From NCBI RefSeq assembly GCF_000308435.1, contig NZ_BAFR01000002.1:27688-91687 (forward strand): DNA of 64,000 nucleotides. The letters are read 5' to 3'. Each line of letters opens with the position of its first letter. Position 1 is the stretch's first letter. The notes under the pieces were generated by a model. The model had not been told where the DNA came from, searched no databases, and saw nothing but the letters and a program-made list of their open reading frames with translations. This DNA is from Nocardia araoensis NBRC 100135. GTDB taxonomy: Bacteria > Actinomycetota > Actinomycetes > Mycobacteriales > Mycobacteriaceae. A program made the position numbers and the translations under genes. This document shows positions 32,671 through 40,482 of this stretch, piece by piece.

Positions 32671-33420
32671 GTGGAACCCGTCTACCGGACGATCATCGGC
32701 CTCGCCCGTACCGTCTTCTTCATCGAAGGTCTGAAGTTCACCGTCAAGGGCGATGAACACATTCCCGCCCGAGGTGGCGCCGTGCTGGCGGTGAACCACA
32801 CCGGCTACATGGACTTCACCTACGCGGGCCTGCCGGTGCGCACCCCGAAGCGCTACATCCGGTTCATGGCCAAGAAGGAGGTCTTCGACGACAAGATCTC
32901 CGGCCCGATCATGCGCGCGCTCAAGCACATCCCGGTGGACCGTTCGGCCGGCGCGGATTCCTACAAGGCCGCGGTGGAGTACCTGCGCCGCGGCGAGCTG
33001 GTCGGCGTGTACCCCGAGGCGACGATCAGCCGCAGTTTCGAGATCAAGGAATTCAAGTCCGGCGCGGCGCGCATGGCCATCGAAGCGGAGGTGCCGATCA
33101 TCCCGATCGTCATCTGGGGCGCGCAGCGGGTCTGGACGAAGGGGTTCCCGAAGCGGCTCGGCCGCACCAACACGCCCATCTCGATCGCGGTCGGCGAGCC
33201 GATCCAGCCGTTCGAGCCCGCCGCCGAACTCACCGCCAAGCTGCGTTCGACCATGCAGGAAATGCTGGCCGACCTGCAGAAGGACTACGTGCACGAGCCC
33301 GGTGCGTACTGGGTTCCGGCCCGGCTCGGCGGCAGCGCTCCTACGCTGGAAGAGGCGGACGCGATGGATGCCGCCGAGGCCGAGGCCAAGGCCGCGCGCA
33401 AGAACGCGGCGGGGCAGTAA
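32671..33420 (+). CDS. PlsC-type 1-acyl-glycerol-3-phosphate acyltransferase (Rv3816c-like)
   Basis: A 249-residue lysophospholipid acyltransferase. The HX4D catalytic motif is NHTGYMD (His43, Asp48). The acyl-acceptor/phosphate motifs IRFMAKKEVF and YPEATISRS (PEGT-type) and the later IPIVIWGAQRVWTK follow in order. It would add the second acyl chain to lysophosphatidic acid or a related acceptor at the membrane. The GTG at 32671 is nine bases after TACGCT and starts the conserved VEPVYRTIIGLAR; upstream sequence is not conserved-looking. A second, similar acyltransferase follows after 11 bases; M. tuberculosis has three such genes here (Rv3814c-Rv3816c). Confidence 0.9.
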   Translation: MEPVYRTIIGLARTVFFIEGLKFTVKGDEHIPARGGAVLAVNHTGYMDFTYAGLPVRTPKRYIRFMAKKEVFDDKISGPIMRALKHIPVDRSAGADSYKAAVEYLRRGELVGVYPEATISRSFEIKEFKSGAARMAIEAEVPIIPIVIWGAQRVWTKGFPKRLGRTNTPISIAVGEPIQPFEPAAELTAKLRSTMQEMLADLQKDYVHEPGAYWVPARLGGSAPTLEEADAMDAAEAEAKAARKNAAGQ

Positions 33421-33431
33421 CGGGAGGTGTG

Positions 33432-34175
33432 ATGGCGCGCGAACCGGTCTATGACATTCTCACCGGCTTGGCCCGCGCCATTTTCTTCGCTCAGGGCCTG
33501 CGCATCGATATCGAGGGCCAAGAGCACTTCCCGCGCTCCGGCGGCGCGGTGCTGGCCGTGAACCACACGGCCTATCTGGATTTCATGGAGGTCGGACTGG
33601 TCGGGCGCAATTCCGGCCGCAACGTCCGATTCATGATGAAGGCCGAGCTCGAGCACGGCATCGTCGGCTTTCTCATGAAGCACTGCAAGGCGATCGGCGT
33701 CGATCGCACGGCGGGGGCCGAATCGTATGCCCGCGCGGTGACCGCTCTGCGCGAGGGCGAGGTGGTCGTGGTCTATCCGGAGGCGACGATCAGCCGCAGC
33801 TTCGAGCTGAAGGAATTCAAGTCCGGCGCGGCGCGGATGGCCATCGAAGCCGATGCCCCGATCGTTCCCATGATCATCTGGGGCGCCCACCGGATCTGGA
33901 CGAAGGACATCCCGAAACAACTGGGCCGTCACAACTTCCCGATCAACATCCGCATCGGCGCACCGATCCCACCGGCCGGGCCGACCGAGGAATTGACCGC
34001 CACCCTGCGCGCCCGGATGAGTGAGCTTTTGGACCGCGCCCAACGCGACTATCCGATGGTCGAAGGCGCGCGGTGGGTTCCCGTGCGACTCGGCGGGACC
34101 GCCCCGACCCTCGCGGAGGCGGCGGTGCTGGAGCGCGAGGAGATGGAGCGGCGGCGGCGCGCGAAGGCGCGGTGA
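33432..34175 (+). CDS. PlsC-type acyltransferase, second copy (Rv3815c/Rv3814c-like)
   Basis: A 247-residue paralogue of the upstream gene, with identical blocks YPEATISRSFE and KEFKSGAARMAIEA. The catalytic NHTAYLD gives His45 and Asp50. The differing HX4D flanks and the VGRNSGRNVRFMMKAEL region suggest a different acyl acceptor. The ATG at 33432 follows GGGAGG; a GTG immediately before it is too close to the ribosome site. The C-terminus is strongly basic (EEMERRRRAKAR). It forms an operon with the first acyltransferase and ends at a bidirectional hairpin. Tandem duplication is the likely origin. Confidence 0.9.
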   Translation: MAREPVYDILTGLARAIFFAQGLRIDIEGQEHFPRSGGAVLAVNHTAYLDFMEVGLVGRNSGRNVRFMMKAELEHGIVGFLMKHCKAIGVDRTAGAESYARAVTALREGEVVVVYPEATISRSFELKEFKSGAARMAIEADAPIVPMIIWGAHRIWTKDIPKQLGRHNFPINIRIGAPIPPAGPTEELTATLRARMSELLDRAQRDYPMVEGARWVPVRLGGTAPTLAEAAVLEREEMERRRRAKAR

Positions 34176-34200
34176 CGGCTCTCTACTCGCCACGCTGCCG

Positions 34201-34231
34201 TGTCACGAGGTCCGGGAAGGACCTCGTGACA
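34201..34231. terminator. Bidirectional hairpin terminator
   Basis: A perfect 13-bp stem, TGTCACGAGGTCC (34201-34213) with 34219-34231, and a 5-base loop lie between convergent stops. Confidence 0.75.
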
Positions 34232-34250
34232 GGTGCGGGTCGGCATCCGA

Positions 34251-34658
34251 TCAGGCGGCGTCGAGGGCTGCGGTGATCTTGCGGGCCATCTCGGCCAGAA
34301 CGGGGCTGGGGCCGCCCTTGTGAGTTCCGGCGGCCGCGTCGACGGCGACGAGGACGGTGCTGCGGAAGTTGTCGGCCTCGGTCGGATCCTGCTTGCGGAG
34401 CAGGCTCATAGCCGCGGTGAGGGCAGGCAACACGTGGTCGGCGAGTTCGGCGACGTTCTTACCGTTCAACGTGATGTCCTTCGACTTCGCGGCGAGTACG
34501 TGCCCGACCAGGCCGGTCGCCGACGACAGGGCGATGCTGCCCTGGGTGGCGGCCTTGTGCGGCGAGCCGGTGGCGTCGGCGGCGGCCATGAGCGAGACGG
34601 CGCCGTAGGCGGCGGTACGGACGGTGGCCTTGTCCTGGTCGGTCAGGGTGATGGACAT
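34251..34658 (-). CDS. Small helical conserved hypothetical protein
   Basis: A 135-residue soluble, helical, alanine-rich protein without cysteine, signal peptide or membrane segment. It begins MSITLTDQDKATVRTAAYGAVSL and contains GSPHKAATQGSIALSSATGLVGHVLAAK, which looks like a compact helical bundle. No family is recognised. The ATG has a strong AAGGAG ribosome site seven bases upstream, so it is expressed as a real gene. It is the first gene inside the block that separates the acyltransferases from the HAD phosphatase. It lies 142 bases downstream of the hydrolase gene on the same strand. Confidence 0.65.
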   Translation of the reverse strand: MSITLTDQDKATVRTAAYGAVSLMAAADATGSPHKAATQGSIALSSATGLVGHVLAAKSKDITLNGKNVAELADHVLPALTAAMSLLRKQDPTEADNFRSTVLVAVDAAAGTHKGGPSPVLAEMARKITAALDAA

Positions 34659-34800
34659 GGTGGTGTGCTCCTTCGAATGTTGTGCTGAAACGTGGTAATG
34701 GGTGACGGACCGCGGCCGGGTCGGTGTCGGCGGTATCCGGACTGATGAGGACGGACCGGTAGGTCGTGGCCTCGGCGGACGCGGCTGCCCGACCGGTCGT

Positions 34801-35616
34801 CTATCGGGTCTGCGAGTTCACCGCCGCGGTCTCCCTGACGGCATCGGCGATGGCGCGGAAGTCCTTGCGCAGGAGGGCGCCGTGATTGCTGGCGACCTTC
34901 GCACTGATCTGGATGTTCGGGTTGCGGGTGAGCACCCCGTCGAGACTGGTGCGGATCCGCTCCTGCTCGTCACCGCGGCTTCCGAACGACGTCCCCGAAG
35001 CAACCACATACCGCACCGGCACGGTGATGTCGTCCAGCACGGGACCCAGTTCGCTCTCGCGGGAGAGCCTGCCGAGCTCGATGTTGCTCTCGGCCTGCTG
35101 CGCTGCGGTCATTCGCGGGGCCAGGCCGGTCGGGCGCACCAGCGGCATGAACCAGTTCAGCCGCTTGAACAGCTTGCGGATCCGCTGCTCCATGGCCTCG
35201 TCGAGCCAGTCATGGGGGAATGCGCCGTCGACCAGGACGGCGCCCACGGCACGGTCCGGATTCCGATCGGCCCAGTGCGCCGCGACGACTGCTCCGTAGG
35301 ACCAGCCCACCAGCAGCGCCCGGTCCACACCCCGCGCCGCCAAGACGGCATCGACATCCCGGACGGCGGCTTCGAAGGAATAGTCCGCCGAGCGCCGCGA
35401 TTTGCCGCGGGCCCGCTCGTCATAGGTGATGTGCCGGAACTCGGAACCGAGTTCGGCGATTACGCGCCGCCAGTAACCCTGAGTGGCGAACTGGCCGTTG
35501 CAGTAGACCACCGGGATACCGGGACCGCCGGTGTCGGTGACGGCCAGTGCCGTGTCTTCGACCGGCACCATGCCGGTCCACTTCGAAGTGGTCGATGAGG
35601 TGCTGTTCTTCGTCAT
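34801..35616 (-). CDS. Alpha/beta hydrolase
   Basis: A 271-residue alpha/beta-hydrolase. The oxyanion region is VVYCNGQFATQGYWRRV, the nucleophile elbow GWSYG has Ser106, LVDGAF follows the strand after it, and the catalytic His lies in ASNHGALLRKD near residue 248. The lid is short. The N-terminal SSTTSKWTG segment is polar, with no signal peptide. The substrate (ester, epoxide or lactone) is unknown. Immediately upstream lie four direct heptamer repeats at 11-12 bp intervals, a pattern bound by SARP/AfsR-type activators, so it is likely under such control. The start ATG has only a weak ribosome site. Confidence 0.88.
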   Translation of the reverse strand: MTKNSTSSTTSKWTGMVPVEDTALAVTDTGGPGIPVVYCNGQFATQGYWRRVIAELGSEFRHITYDERARGKSRRSADYSFEAAVRDVDAVLAARGVDRALLVGWSYGAVVAAHWADRNPDRAVGAVLVDGAFPHDWLDEAMEQRIRKLFKRLNWFMPLVRPTGLAPRMTAAQQAESNIELGRLSRESELGPVLDDITVPVRYVVASGTSFGSRGDEQERIRTSLDGVLTRNPNIQISAKVASNHGALLRKDFRAIADAVRETAAVNSQTR

Positions 35617-35638
35617 GGCGACTACTCTCGGCGCCCGG

Positions 35639-35679
35639 CCTGACGCCGCCCTGACACCGACCTGATACGGCCGCTGACA
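35639..35679 (-). promoter_or_regulatory. Four direct heptamer repeats at 11-12 bp spacing (SARP/AfsR-like operator)
   Basis: On the minus strand TGTCAGC, TATCAGG, TGTCAGG and CGTCAGG begin 12, 11 and 11 bases apart. The last repeat ends 22 bases before the hydrolase ATG, with GAGAGT as a possible -10 element about nine bases after it. This spacing is typical for SARP-type activators. Confidence 0.6.
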
Positions 35680-35917
35680 CGGCGTTCCACCTGGTCACGC
35701 CAGGTTGCGGGCGCTGCGCGACTGCTGCCGACGTCGCCTGGCCCGCCCGCCGCGTCGGGTGCCACTCGAACACATCGGCGATGACCGGACCTTCCGCACC
35801 GCCCCATCTCGGTATCCGACCTGCCGCGATCCGCGTCCGGGAACGGCTGCGGTGCCGCATCGCGGGTTCCCCGTGCTGGGAACGGATGCGGCTGCGCTGC
35901 AACGTCTTTCAGCTCGA

Positions 35918-35998
35918 TGATGGTCGGTATGGGCGGCATCGATGACTTCGTTCGGACCAGGTACCCGAGTGTCGATTCAGCCGCGAATGGTCGGTGAC
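35918..35998 (+). CDS. Possible 26-residue upstream ORF before the glycosyltransferase
   Basis: ATGATGGTCGGT... encodes 26 residues (MMVGMGGIDDFVRTRYPSVD at the N-terminal side) and stops two bases before the glycosyltransferase GTG. It could be a translationally coupled leader peptide or simply chance; there is no ribosome site. Confidence 0.2.
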
Positions 35999-36000
35999 CC

Positions 36001-37194
36001 GTGCGGGTGCTGCTTACGGCGAGCGGGTCACGCGGCGACATCGAGCCGATGTTGGGGCTCGGGTTGTGGTTGCGGGAATTCGGAGCGCAGGTGCGGGTGT
36101 GCGCGCCACCGGACATCGCCCCGCGTTGCACTGACCTGGGCGTGCCGATGGTGCCGTTGGGGCCGCTGAAGGCCGGTTCGCGAGCCGGCAGGCCGTCGAG
36201 GGCCGAGCTGTCGCGGTATGTGGCGGACTGGCCCGGAATCCAATTCGACACGATCTCCGCAGCGGCCGCGGATTGCGACGTGGTGGTGGCGACCGGCGTG
36301 GCCCAGATCGCGGCCCGGTCCGTCGCCGAGCAACTCGGCATCCACTACCAGTACGTGAGCTACCAGCCGACCAGCCTGCCCTCGCCACATCACCCACCGA
36401 TGCCGCTGCCGGGCGATCGACCCGCACCCGAGGCGATCGCGAACCAGTTGCTGTGGGAAATCGACACCCACGGTTGGAACGCCCAGTTCGGCCACGCGCT
36501 CAATACCGGCCGGGCGGCGCTCGGGCTGGCGCCGGTAACCGACGTACGCGACCACGTCATCACCGAGAGTCCGTGGCTGGCCGCGGATCCGGTGCTGGGT
36601 CCATGGCCGCAATCGCCGGCACTGAACGTCGTGCAGACCGGTGCCTGGATCGTTCCCGACGAACGTCCCTTGCCCACCGAGTTGTCGGCTTTCCTGGACG
36701 CGGGCACACCGCCGGTATACGTCGGGTTCGGCAGCATGCCGATGCGCAGCGGAATCGCCCAGGCGGCGATCTCGGCGATCCGTGCCCACGACCGCCGAGT
36801 CCTTCTTTCGCGAGGCTGGGCCGAGTTGGCCCTGATCGACGACCTGCCCGACTGCATGGCCATCGACGAGGCCAACCATCAAGCGCTGTTCCCCCGGGTC
36901 GCCGCCGTCGTCCACCACGGCGGCGCGGGCACGACGACCGCCGCCGCTCGGGCGGGCGTGCCTCAAGTGGTGCTACCGCAGATGCTGGACCAGCCCTACT
37001 GGGCGCGCCGGGTAGTCGATCTCGGCATCGGCGCGGCATGCGAGGATGCTGAACCCAGCCCAGCGTCGTTGTCCGCCGCCCTCGACATCGCGTTGGCATC
37101 CACCACCCGAGCGCGCGCGAGCGAAGTGAGCGACATGATCCGCTCGGACGGGGCAGCGGTGGCCGCGAAACTTTTGATCGACGCGATCAGGTGA
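36001..37194 (+). CDS. GT1-family UDP-glycosyltransferase (GT-B fold)
   Basis: A 397-residue glycosyltransferase like the actinobacterial glycopeptide/macrolide Gtf and mycobacterial Rv1524/Rv1526c group. The N-terminal acceptor domain has ASGSRGDIEPMLGLGLWLR. The C-terminal donor domain has the nucleotide-sugar signature VHHGGAGTTTAAARAGVPQV followed by PQMLDQPYWA. It probably transfers a hexose or deoxyhexose to a lipid or secondary metabolite; no biosynthetic cluster is adjacent. The GTG at 36001 gives the canonical N-terminal strand MRVLLTASGSRGD. No clear ribosome site is present, so coupling to the small upstream ORF is possible. Confidence 0.9.
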   Translation: MRVLLTASGSRGDIEPMLGLGLWLREFGAQVRVCAPPDIAPRCTDLGVPMVPLGPLKAGSRAGRPSRAELSRYVADWPGIQFDTISAAAADCDVVVATGVAQIAARSVAEQLGIHYQYVSYQPTSLPSPHHPPMPLPGDRPAPEAIANQLLWEIDTHGWNAQFGHALNTGRAALGLAPVTDVRDHVITESPWLAADPVLGPWPQSPALNVVQTGAWIVPDERPLPTELSAFLDAGTPPVYVGFGSMPMRSGIAQAAISAIRAHDRRVLLSRGWAELALIDDLPDCMAIDEANHQALFPRVAAVVHHGGAGTTTAAARAGVPQVVLPQMLDQPYWARRVVDLGIGAACEDAEPSPASLSAALDIALASTTRARASEVSDMIRSDGAAVAAKLLIDAIR

Positions 37195-37459
37195 GATATC
37201 CACCCGCACCGTTGGTACCCCGAGCGACTCGGAGAGACCGTGCCGACCCCTCGCGGAGACGCCTGTGCTCAGCCCAGGTAGGGCTGCGTCCGGCCTTCGG
37301 TGTGGTGTCGCAAACGGAGGCGGACGGATTCCTGGATCTCGCTGTCCTCGATTGGATGGAAGAGCGACGAACCGTAGCGCGTTCATCCCAGGTAATGCGA
37401 GGAGGCCCGGTGGCGACGGATCGCCCGTCACCGTACCGGGCTTCAGATCACGACCAGTC

Positions 37460-37654
37460 TTACTCGCCGTGGAGCACGTGCGCGGTAAAGGCGTCCCATA
37501 TGCCCGGCGCGAACACCAGTGCCGCGCCGGTGGGGTTCTTGGAGTCGCGCACGCCGACCATGCCGCCTTCCAGGTGCGCGACCTCGACGCAATCGTCCTT
37601 GCCGCCGCTGTGGCTGCTCTTGAACCAGCGTGCCCCGGATAGGTCCATGCTCAT
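37460..37654 (-). CDS. DUF397 protein
   Basis: A 64-residue DUF397 protein: ARWFKSSHSGGKDDCVEVAHL, MVGVRDSKNPTGAALVF and WDAFTAHV are the family blocks. DUF397 proteins are encoded directly after XRE/DUF5753 regulators in actinobacteria (WhiJ/BldB-associated systems in Streptomyces) and are thought to modulate the partner regulator. Its ATG overlaps the regulator's stop by four bases, so the two are co-translated. A functional partnership is inferred from this universal pairing. Confidence 0.9.
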   Translation of the reverse strand: MSMDLSGARWFKSSHSGGKDDCVEVAHLEGGMVGVRDSKNPTGAALVFAPGIWDAFTAHVLHGE

Positions 37655-38520
37655 GGCGCGTACTCCTTTGCCACCCGCCGTAGCAGGTGCTTGCTTTCGG
37701 TTCGATCCAACGCTACCCGCTGAATCTTCTGGAAGGCATTGCGATAACGGCGCACGCTGTCTGGCCTTTCGAGATGAATGCTGCCCGCATAACTCTCGAT
37801 ATACACGACAGGCGGCTCGAGGGCCTTGCCTTCGCTGTCGGTGCCGAAATCAAGGATCGTGAACGGTCCAGCCGTTGTGCCTACTGGGTAACCCGCAGTG
37901 TCGGGAAGCACTCTCACCGACACGTTCGGCGGCAAGTCGGCAAGGTGGCGGCACTGTCTCGCCATCACCCGCGGACCGTGGACTACTCGCCGCAGAACTC
38001 CTTGATCGATCACGAGGTCGACCTGGAGAGGGGCGACGGTGCGCAGTATGAGGTTCTGGCGTTCCCGTCGTACCCGAAGACGCCGCTCTCGCTCTTCGGG
38101 CAAATCCTCAACAAAGTACAACCGGTCCAACGCCTCGGCATACTCTCGTGTCTGGAATAAGCCGGACACGATGTCCGGACGGTAGATGGTCACCGATTCG
38201 GCCGCAGACTCCAAGCCGAGGTATACCCCGAAACTAGGCGCGACCTGGTCGGTGTACTCATCCCACCAGCTCTGCTCCATGCGCTGAGCAGCAAGCGCTT
38301 TCAGCTCACTTGCCCGCTCTGGCTGTCGATAGAGCCGACACAGGCTGTCGATGTCGGAATCGGAGATCTTGTTCGCGGTGCCCGTCTCGAGCCGTTGCAG
38401 CGTCCCGGATCCCCGACCGATCGCCTTCGCGGCCATCAGGATCGACAGTCCGGATTCCAGGCGCATCGCGCGTAGGACGCGGCCCAGCTGCCGATGCGGA
38501 ACTCCGGGAGTTCGCGCCAT
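37651..38520 (-). CDS. XRE-family regulator with DUF5753 sensor domain
   Basis: A 289-residue regulator. The N-terminal helix-turn-helix is in GRVLRAMRLESGLSILMAAKAIGRGSGTLQRLETG. The long DUF5753 domain (about 95-280) begins WWDEYTDQVAPSFGVYLGLESAAE and includes PDIVSGLFQTREYAEAL. These WhiJ-like proteins act with DUF397 partners, often repressing developmental or antibiotic genes. The start is uncertain: ATG 38520 gives a typical N-terminus (MARTPGVPHRQLGRVL) but lacks a ribosome site, and in-frame codons continue upstream to 38616. The three small divergent genes at 38.9-39.9 kb may be its targets. Confidence 0.85.
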   Translation of the reverse strand: MARTPGVPHRQLGRVLRAMRLESGLSILMAAKAIGRGSGTLQRLETGTANKISDSDIDSLCRLYRQPERASELKALAAQRMEQSWWDEYTDQVAPSFGVYLGLESAAESVTIYRPDIVSGLFQTREYAEALDRLYFVEDLPEERERRLRVRRERQNLILRTVAPLQVDLVIDQGVLRRVVHGPRVMARQCRHLADLPPNVSVRVLPDTAGYPVGTTAGPFTILDFGTDSEGKALEPPVVYIESYAGSIHLERPDSVRRYRNAFQKIQRVALDRTESKHLLRRVAKEYAP

Positions 38521-38882
38521 GGATGACGACGAAGTGATGTTGCGCTGCGAATTCCCCCTGGTGAGCGGCTTGACCACTTGCTGATTTCCTTTTCTGGTAG
38601 ATGGCAAGCACTGCATTCATGGGTGGCCCCACCCCCGAGCTGTGGATGACGCTGCTGCCGCGCCACGGGTGCCACCGAACAGCAAGTATGGGTGGTCACC
38701 TGGGAAAACGAGGGGGTTTTCGCGAATCACTCATTGGATCACCCATGCGTGGAGTGGGGCTGCTGTGCTGCGCATGTGCTCGGAGGGCTGGCCGCATGTG
38801 CTCGGAGGGCTGGCCGCTTTCGCGGATCGGCCGGCGCCGGGCGCTCGTCAACCGTCTTTCTACGTGCGAGAGAGGGGTACAG
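38521..38882. other. 362-bp divergent intergenic region with 22-bp tandem duplication
   Basis: It lies between the XRE regulator and the small-gene cluster. It carries a perfect tandem duplication of 22 bp (38771-38792 and 38793-38814) and the ribosome site of the next gene (GAGAGGGG). No coding frame is convincing. Confidence 0.55.
38771..38814. repeat. 22-bp perfect tandem duplication
   Basis: CGCATGTGCTCGGAGGGCTG plus GC occurs twice in direct succession (38771-38792, 38793-38814). It is a slippage product or a doubled regulator site upstream of the 38883 gene; not CRISPR-like (two units, no spacer). Confidence 0.8.
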
Positions 38883-39374
38883 ATGGAAACGTATGGAGAC
38901 ACACCGTGGTCGCGGTGCCAGTTCTACCGGCGGGAGTGCGGTCTGCCCGCTGTGGTCGACCCGCCGGAACTAGGGCGCATCGTCATGCGAGCGGGGTCGG
39001 TGTGGGCGATGACGATGCCCACTCGGCTCGGGCAGGCGGTGAAAGCGCACATGCAGAACAGTGGCGTCGCGCTGGGGCCGATTGTGGGGCATCCGCGTTC
39101 GGGACGGTGGACCTTCCTCATTCAGCCTGATCTGCCCGATGAGGTGCGGTTGTTCGCCGAGTTGTTCCGTATGGACGTGGCGGTCGCGCGGGCGGGAGCG
39201 ACGATCGCACTGCCATCGCCCACTGCGTCGGTCGGGGCCATACGGCATTGGATAGTTCCGCCGCGCAATGCATTACGGCCATCGGGCGCGGCTGTGGTCG
39301 ATGCCATTCGGGCGTGGGCGGATCAAATGCCGCGTGGGCGGCGTGATTCGGGAATGGCTCGCCATGCCGGATGA
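38883..39374 (+). CDS. Hypothetical protein, first of a three-gene packed cluster
   Basis: A 163-residue soluble protein starting METYGDTPWSRCQFYRREC. Central blocks IVMRAGSVWAMTMPTRLGQAV, GPIVGHPRSGRWTFLIQPDLPDEV and VAVARAGATIALPSP suggest a small alpha/beta domain. The GHPRSGRWTFL segment is reminiscent of nucleotide-handling prim-pol N-terminal regions, but that is only an impression. A GAGAGGGG ribosome site supports the ATG. It is divergent from the XRE/DUF5753-DUF397 pair and overlaps the next gene by 11 bases. I do not recognise the family with confidence. Confidence 0.65.
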   Translation: METYGDTPWSRCQFYRRECGLPAVVDPPELGRIVMRAGSVWAMTMPTRLGQAVKAHMQNSGVALGPIVGHPRSGRWTFLIQPDLPDEVRLFAELFRMDVAVARAGATIALPSPTASVGAIRHWIVPPRNALRPSGAAVVDAIRAWADQMPRGRRDSGMARHAG

Positions 39375-39633
39375 CGAATTCGGCGTCCGCAGCTTGCCTG
39401 CGGTCGCCGAGTTTCGATCGCGGCTCGCGCATGACAACCCCCGCTGGGTGGTCGCCAGCCCAGCGAATGCGAGGAAGGCGCTCGACCTGCACGGCGACTG
39501 CGATTTCTCGCGCTGCTCGACGCTTGTCGCCGCGGTGATAGTCAGCCGCGAGGATTACCGATACTTCCGCCGGATCGAAGCGAACGGTGCCGGAAGCTGC
39601 TGTGCGCCTCCCACACTGGGATCCGGTGCGTGA
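39364..39633 (+). CDS. Small hypothetical protein, second of packed cluster
   Basis: An 89-residue protein: MPDDEFGVRSLPAVAEFRSRL, then PRWVVASPANARKALDLHGDC and a cysteine-containing tail (DFSRCSTLVAAV and GSCCAPPTLGS). It overlaps the 38883 gene by 11 bases and the 39630 gene by four, so all three should be co-translated. No domain is recognised. The tail after residue 70 looks unstructured, so a longer ancestral protein may have been truncated. Confidence 0.5.
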   Translation: MPDDEFGVRSLPAVAEFRSRLAHDNPRWVVASPANARKALDLHGDCDFSRCSTLVAAVIVSREDYRYFRRIEANGAGSCCAPPTLGSGA

Positions 39634-39875
39634 TGTGCGGCGATTCATCCCCGAATCCATCGGACGACGTCCACGTAAGTGTGTTCCTACACGGACTGCG
39701 AATGGATTTCGCGGCATGCGTCACGGCGGCGATGACGTTCGCGCGGGAATGGCGGCACACCCACTACCCCGATGCGGTGGAGATCCTCCCAGACGGCGCG
39801 GAAGGTTTGCCGCGCCTTCCTTGCGAACGCTTGTACTGCGAGCGCTCGGCACGCTCCACCAGGGAAAGCATGTGA
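39630..39875 (+). CDS. Small hypothetical protein, third of packed cluster
   Basis: An 81-residue protein. The start is the GTG at 39630, overlapping the previous stop, or the ATG three bases later. A Ser/Pro/Asp-rich N-terminus (CGDSSPNPSDDVHVSVFLHG) leads into a helix FAACVTAAMTFAREWRH and PDAVEILPDGAEGLPRLP. No family is recognised. It ends 22 bases before the convergent PIN-toxin gene. Confidence 0.5.
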   Translation: MMCGDSSPNPSDDVHVSVFLHGLRMDFAACVTAAMTFAREWRHTHYPDAVEILPDGAEGLPRLPCERLYCERSARSTRESM

Positions 39876-39897
39876 GCGCAAGGCACTGCAAGATGAG

Positions 39898-40470
39898 TCA
39901 GTTGGCGTAACGCATCATCTCGACAGCTTCGGTCATGTCGTAGCGCTTCTCGAGGATGGTCAGCAGCTCATCGACCGATAGCGGCGGGTTGCGGTAACGG
40001 CTGCTCAGACTCGTCAACGCGCGAAGCGCGGTCTCAGGGGCAGTCGAGACCGTGTCGGCGGCGAACGGCGCCGGCTCGATCACCTGAATGTGCCCGGGCA
40101 CCCGTTCATCCGGGAAATCCTTCACGTTACTAGTGATGATCGCGCCCGCTCCGCCGACTACGGCGGCGGCGAGCACGTGCTCATCGTCGGGATCGGGAAG
40201 CCCGAAGGTTCCCTCATGCGGTTCCCAGTTCCGTACCAGGGCATCGTTGAACGCTGCTCGCATCGTTTCGACAAGCCGCCGCGCCCGCCGCTCGGCTTTG
40301 TCTGGAACCTCCCCCTGTTCAACGAGTTTGGCGGTTTCGGTGTATTCGACCTCGTCGAGGATTCGGTCCGACCATAGCGGTCGGTACAAGCTCTCCACCG
40401 CTAGCGACAGCAGGAAATCCCGCTGCAAGCTGGGATAGAGCACACAGGTGTCGAGCACTACCGCGAACAC
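39898..40470 (-). CDS. PIN-domain ribonuclease toxin (VapC-like)
   Basis: A 190-residue PIN-domain protein. The acidic nuclease residues are Asp7 (VVLDTCVLYP), Glu40 (ILDEVEY), the DPDDEH stretch at 93-98, and Asp118 after TSN (ITSNVKDFP). It would cleave RNA with Mg2+ at this centre. It is longer than typical 130-residue VapC proteins, with a C-terminal helical extension (about 140-190). The GTG start lies 12 bases after the stop of the HTH gene upstream, forming a toxin-antitoxin-type operon in which the DNA-binding partner comes first. Confidence 0.85.
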   Translation of the reverse strand: MFAVVLDTCVLYPSLQRDFLLSLAVESLYRPLWSDRILDEVEYTETAKLVEQGEVPDKAERRARRLVETMRAAFNDALVRNWEPHEGTFGLPDPDDEHVLAAAVVGGAGAIITSNVKDFPDERVPGHIQVIEPAPFAADTVSTAPETALRALTSLSSRYRNPPLSVDELLTILEKRYDMTEAVEMMRYAN

Positions 40471-40482
40471 GCGGTGATTCTC

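Larger units (their letters stand above)
35617..36000. other. 384-bp divergent intergenic region
   Basis: It lies between the hydrolase and the glycosyltransferase. It holds the 11-12 bp spaced repeats (35639-35679) and, at its right end, a possible 26-codon open frame (35918-35998) ending two bases before the glycosyltransferase GTG. I see no convincing full-length gene. Confidence 0.55.

Noticed and set aside
38771..38814. CRISPR-like repeat
   Set aside because: Only two units in direct contact, no spacers and no cas genes.
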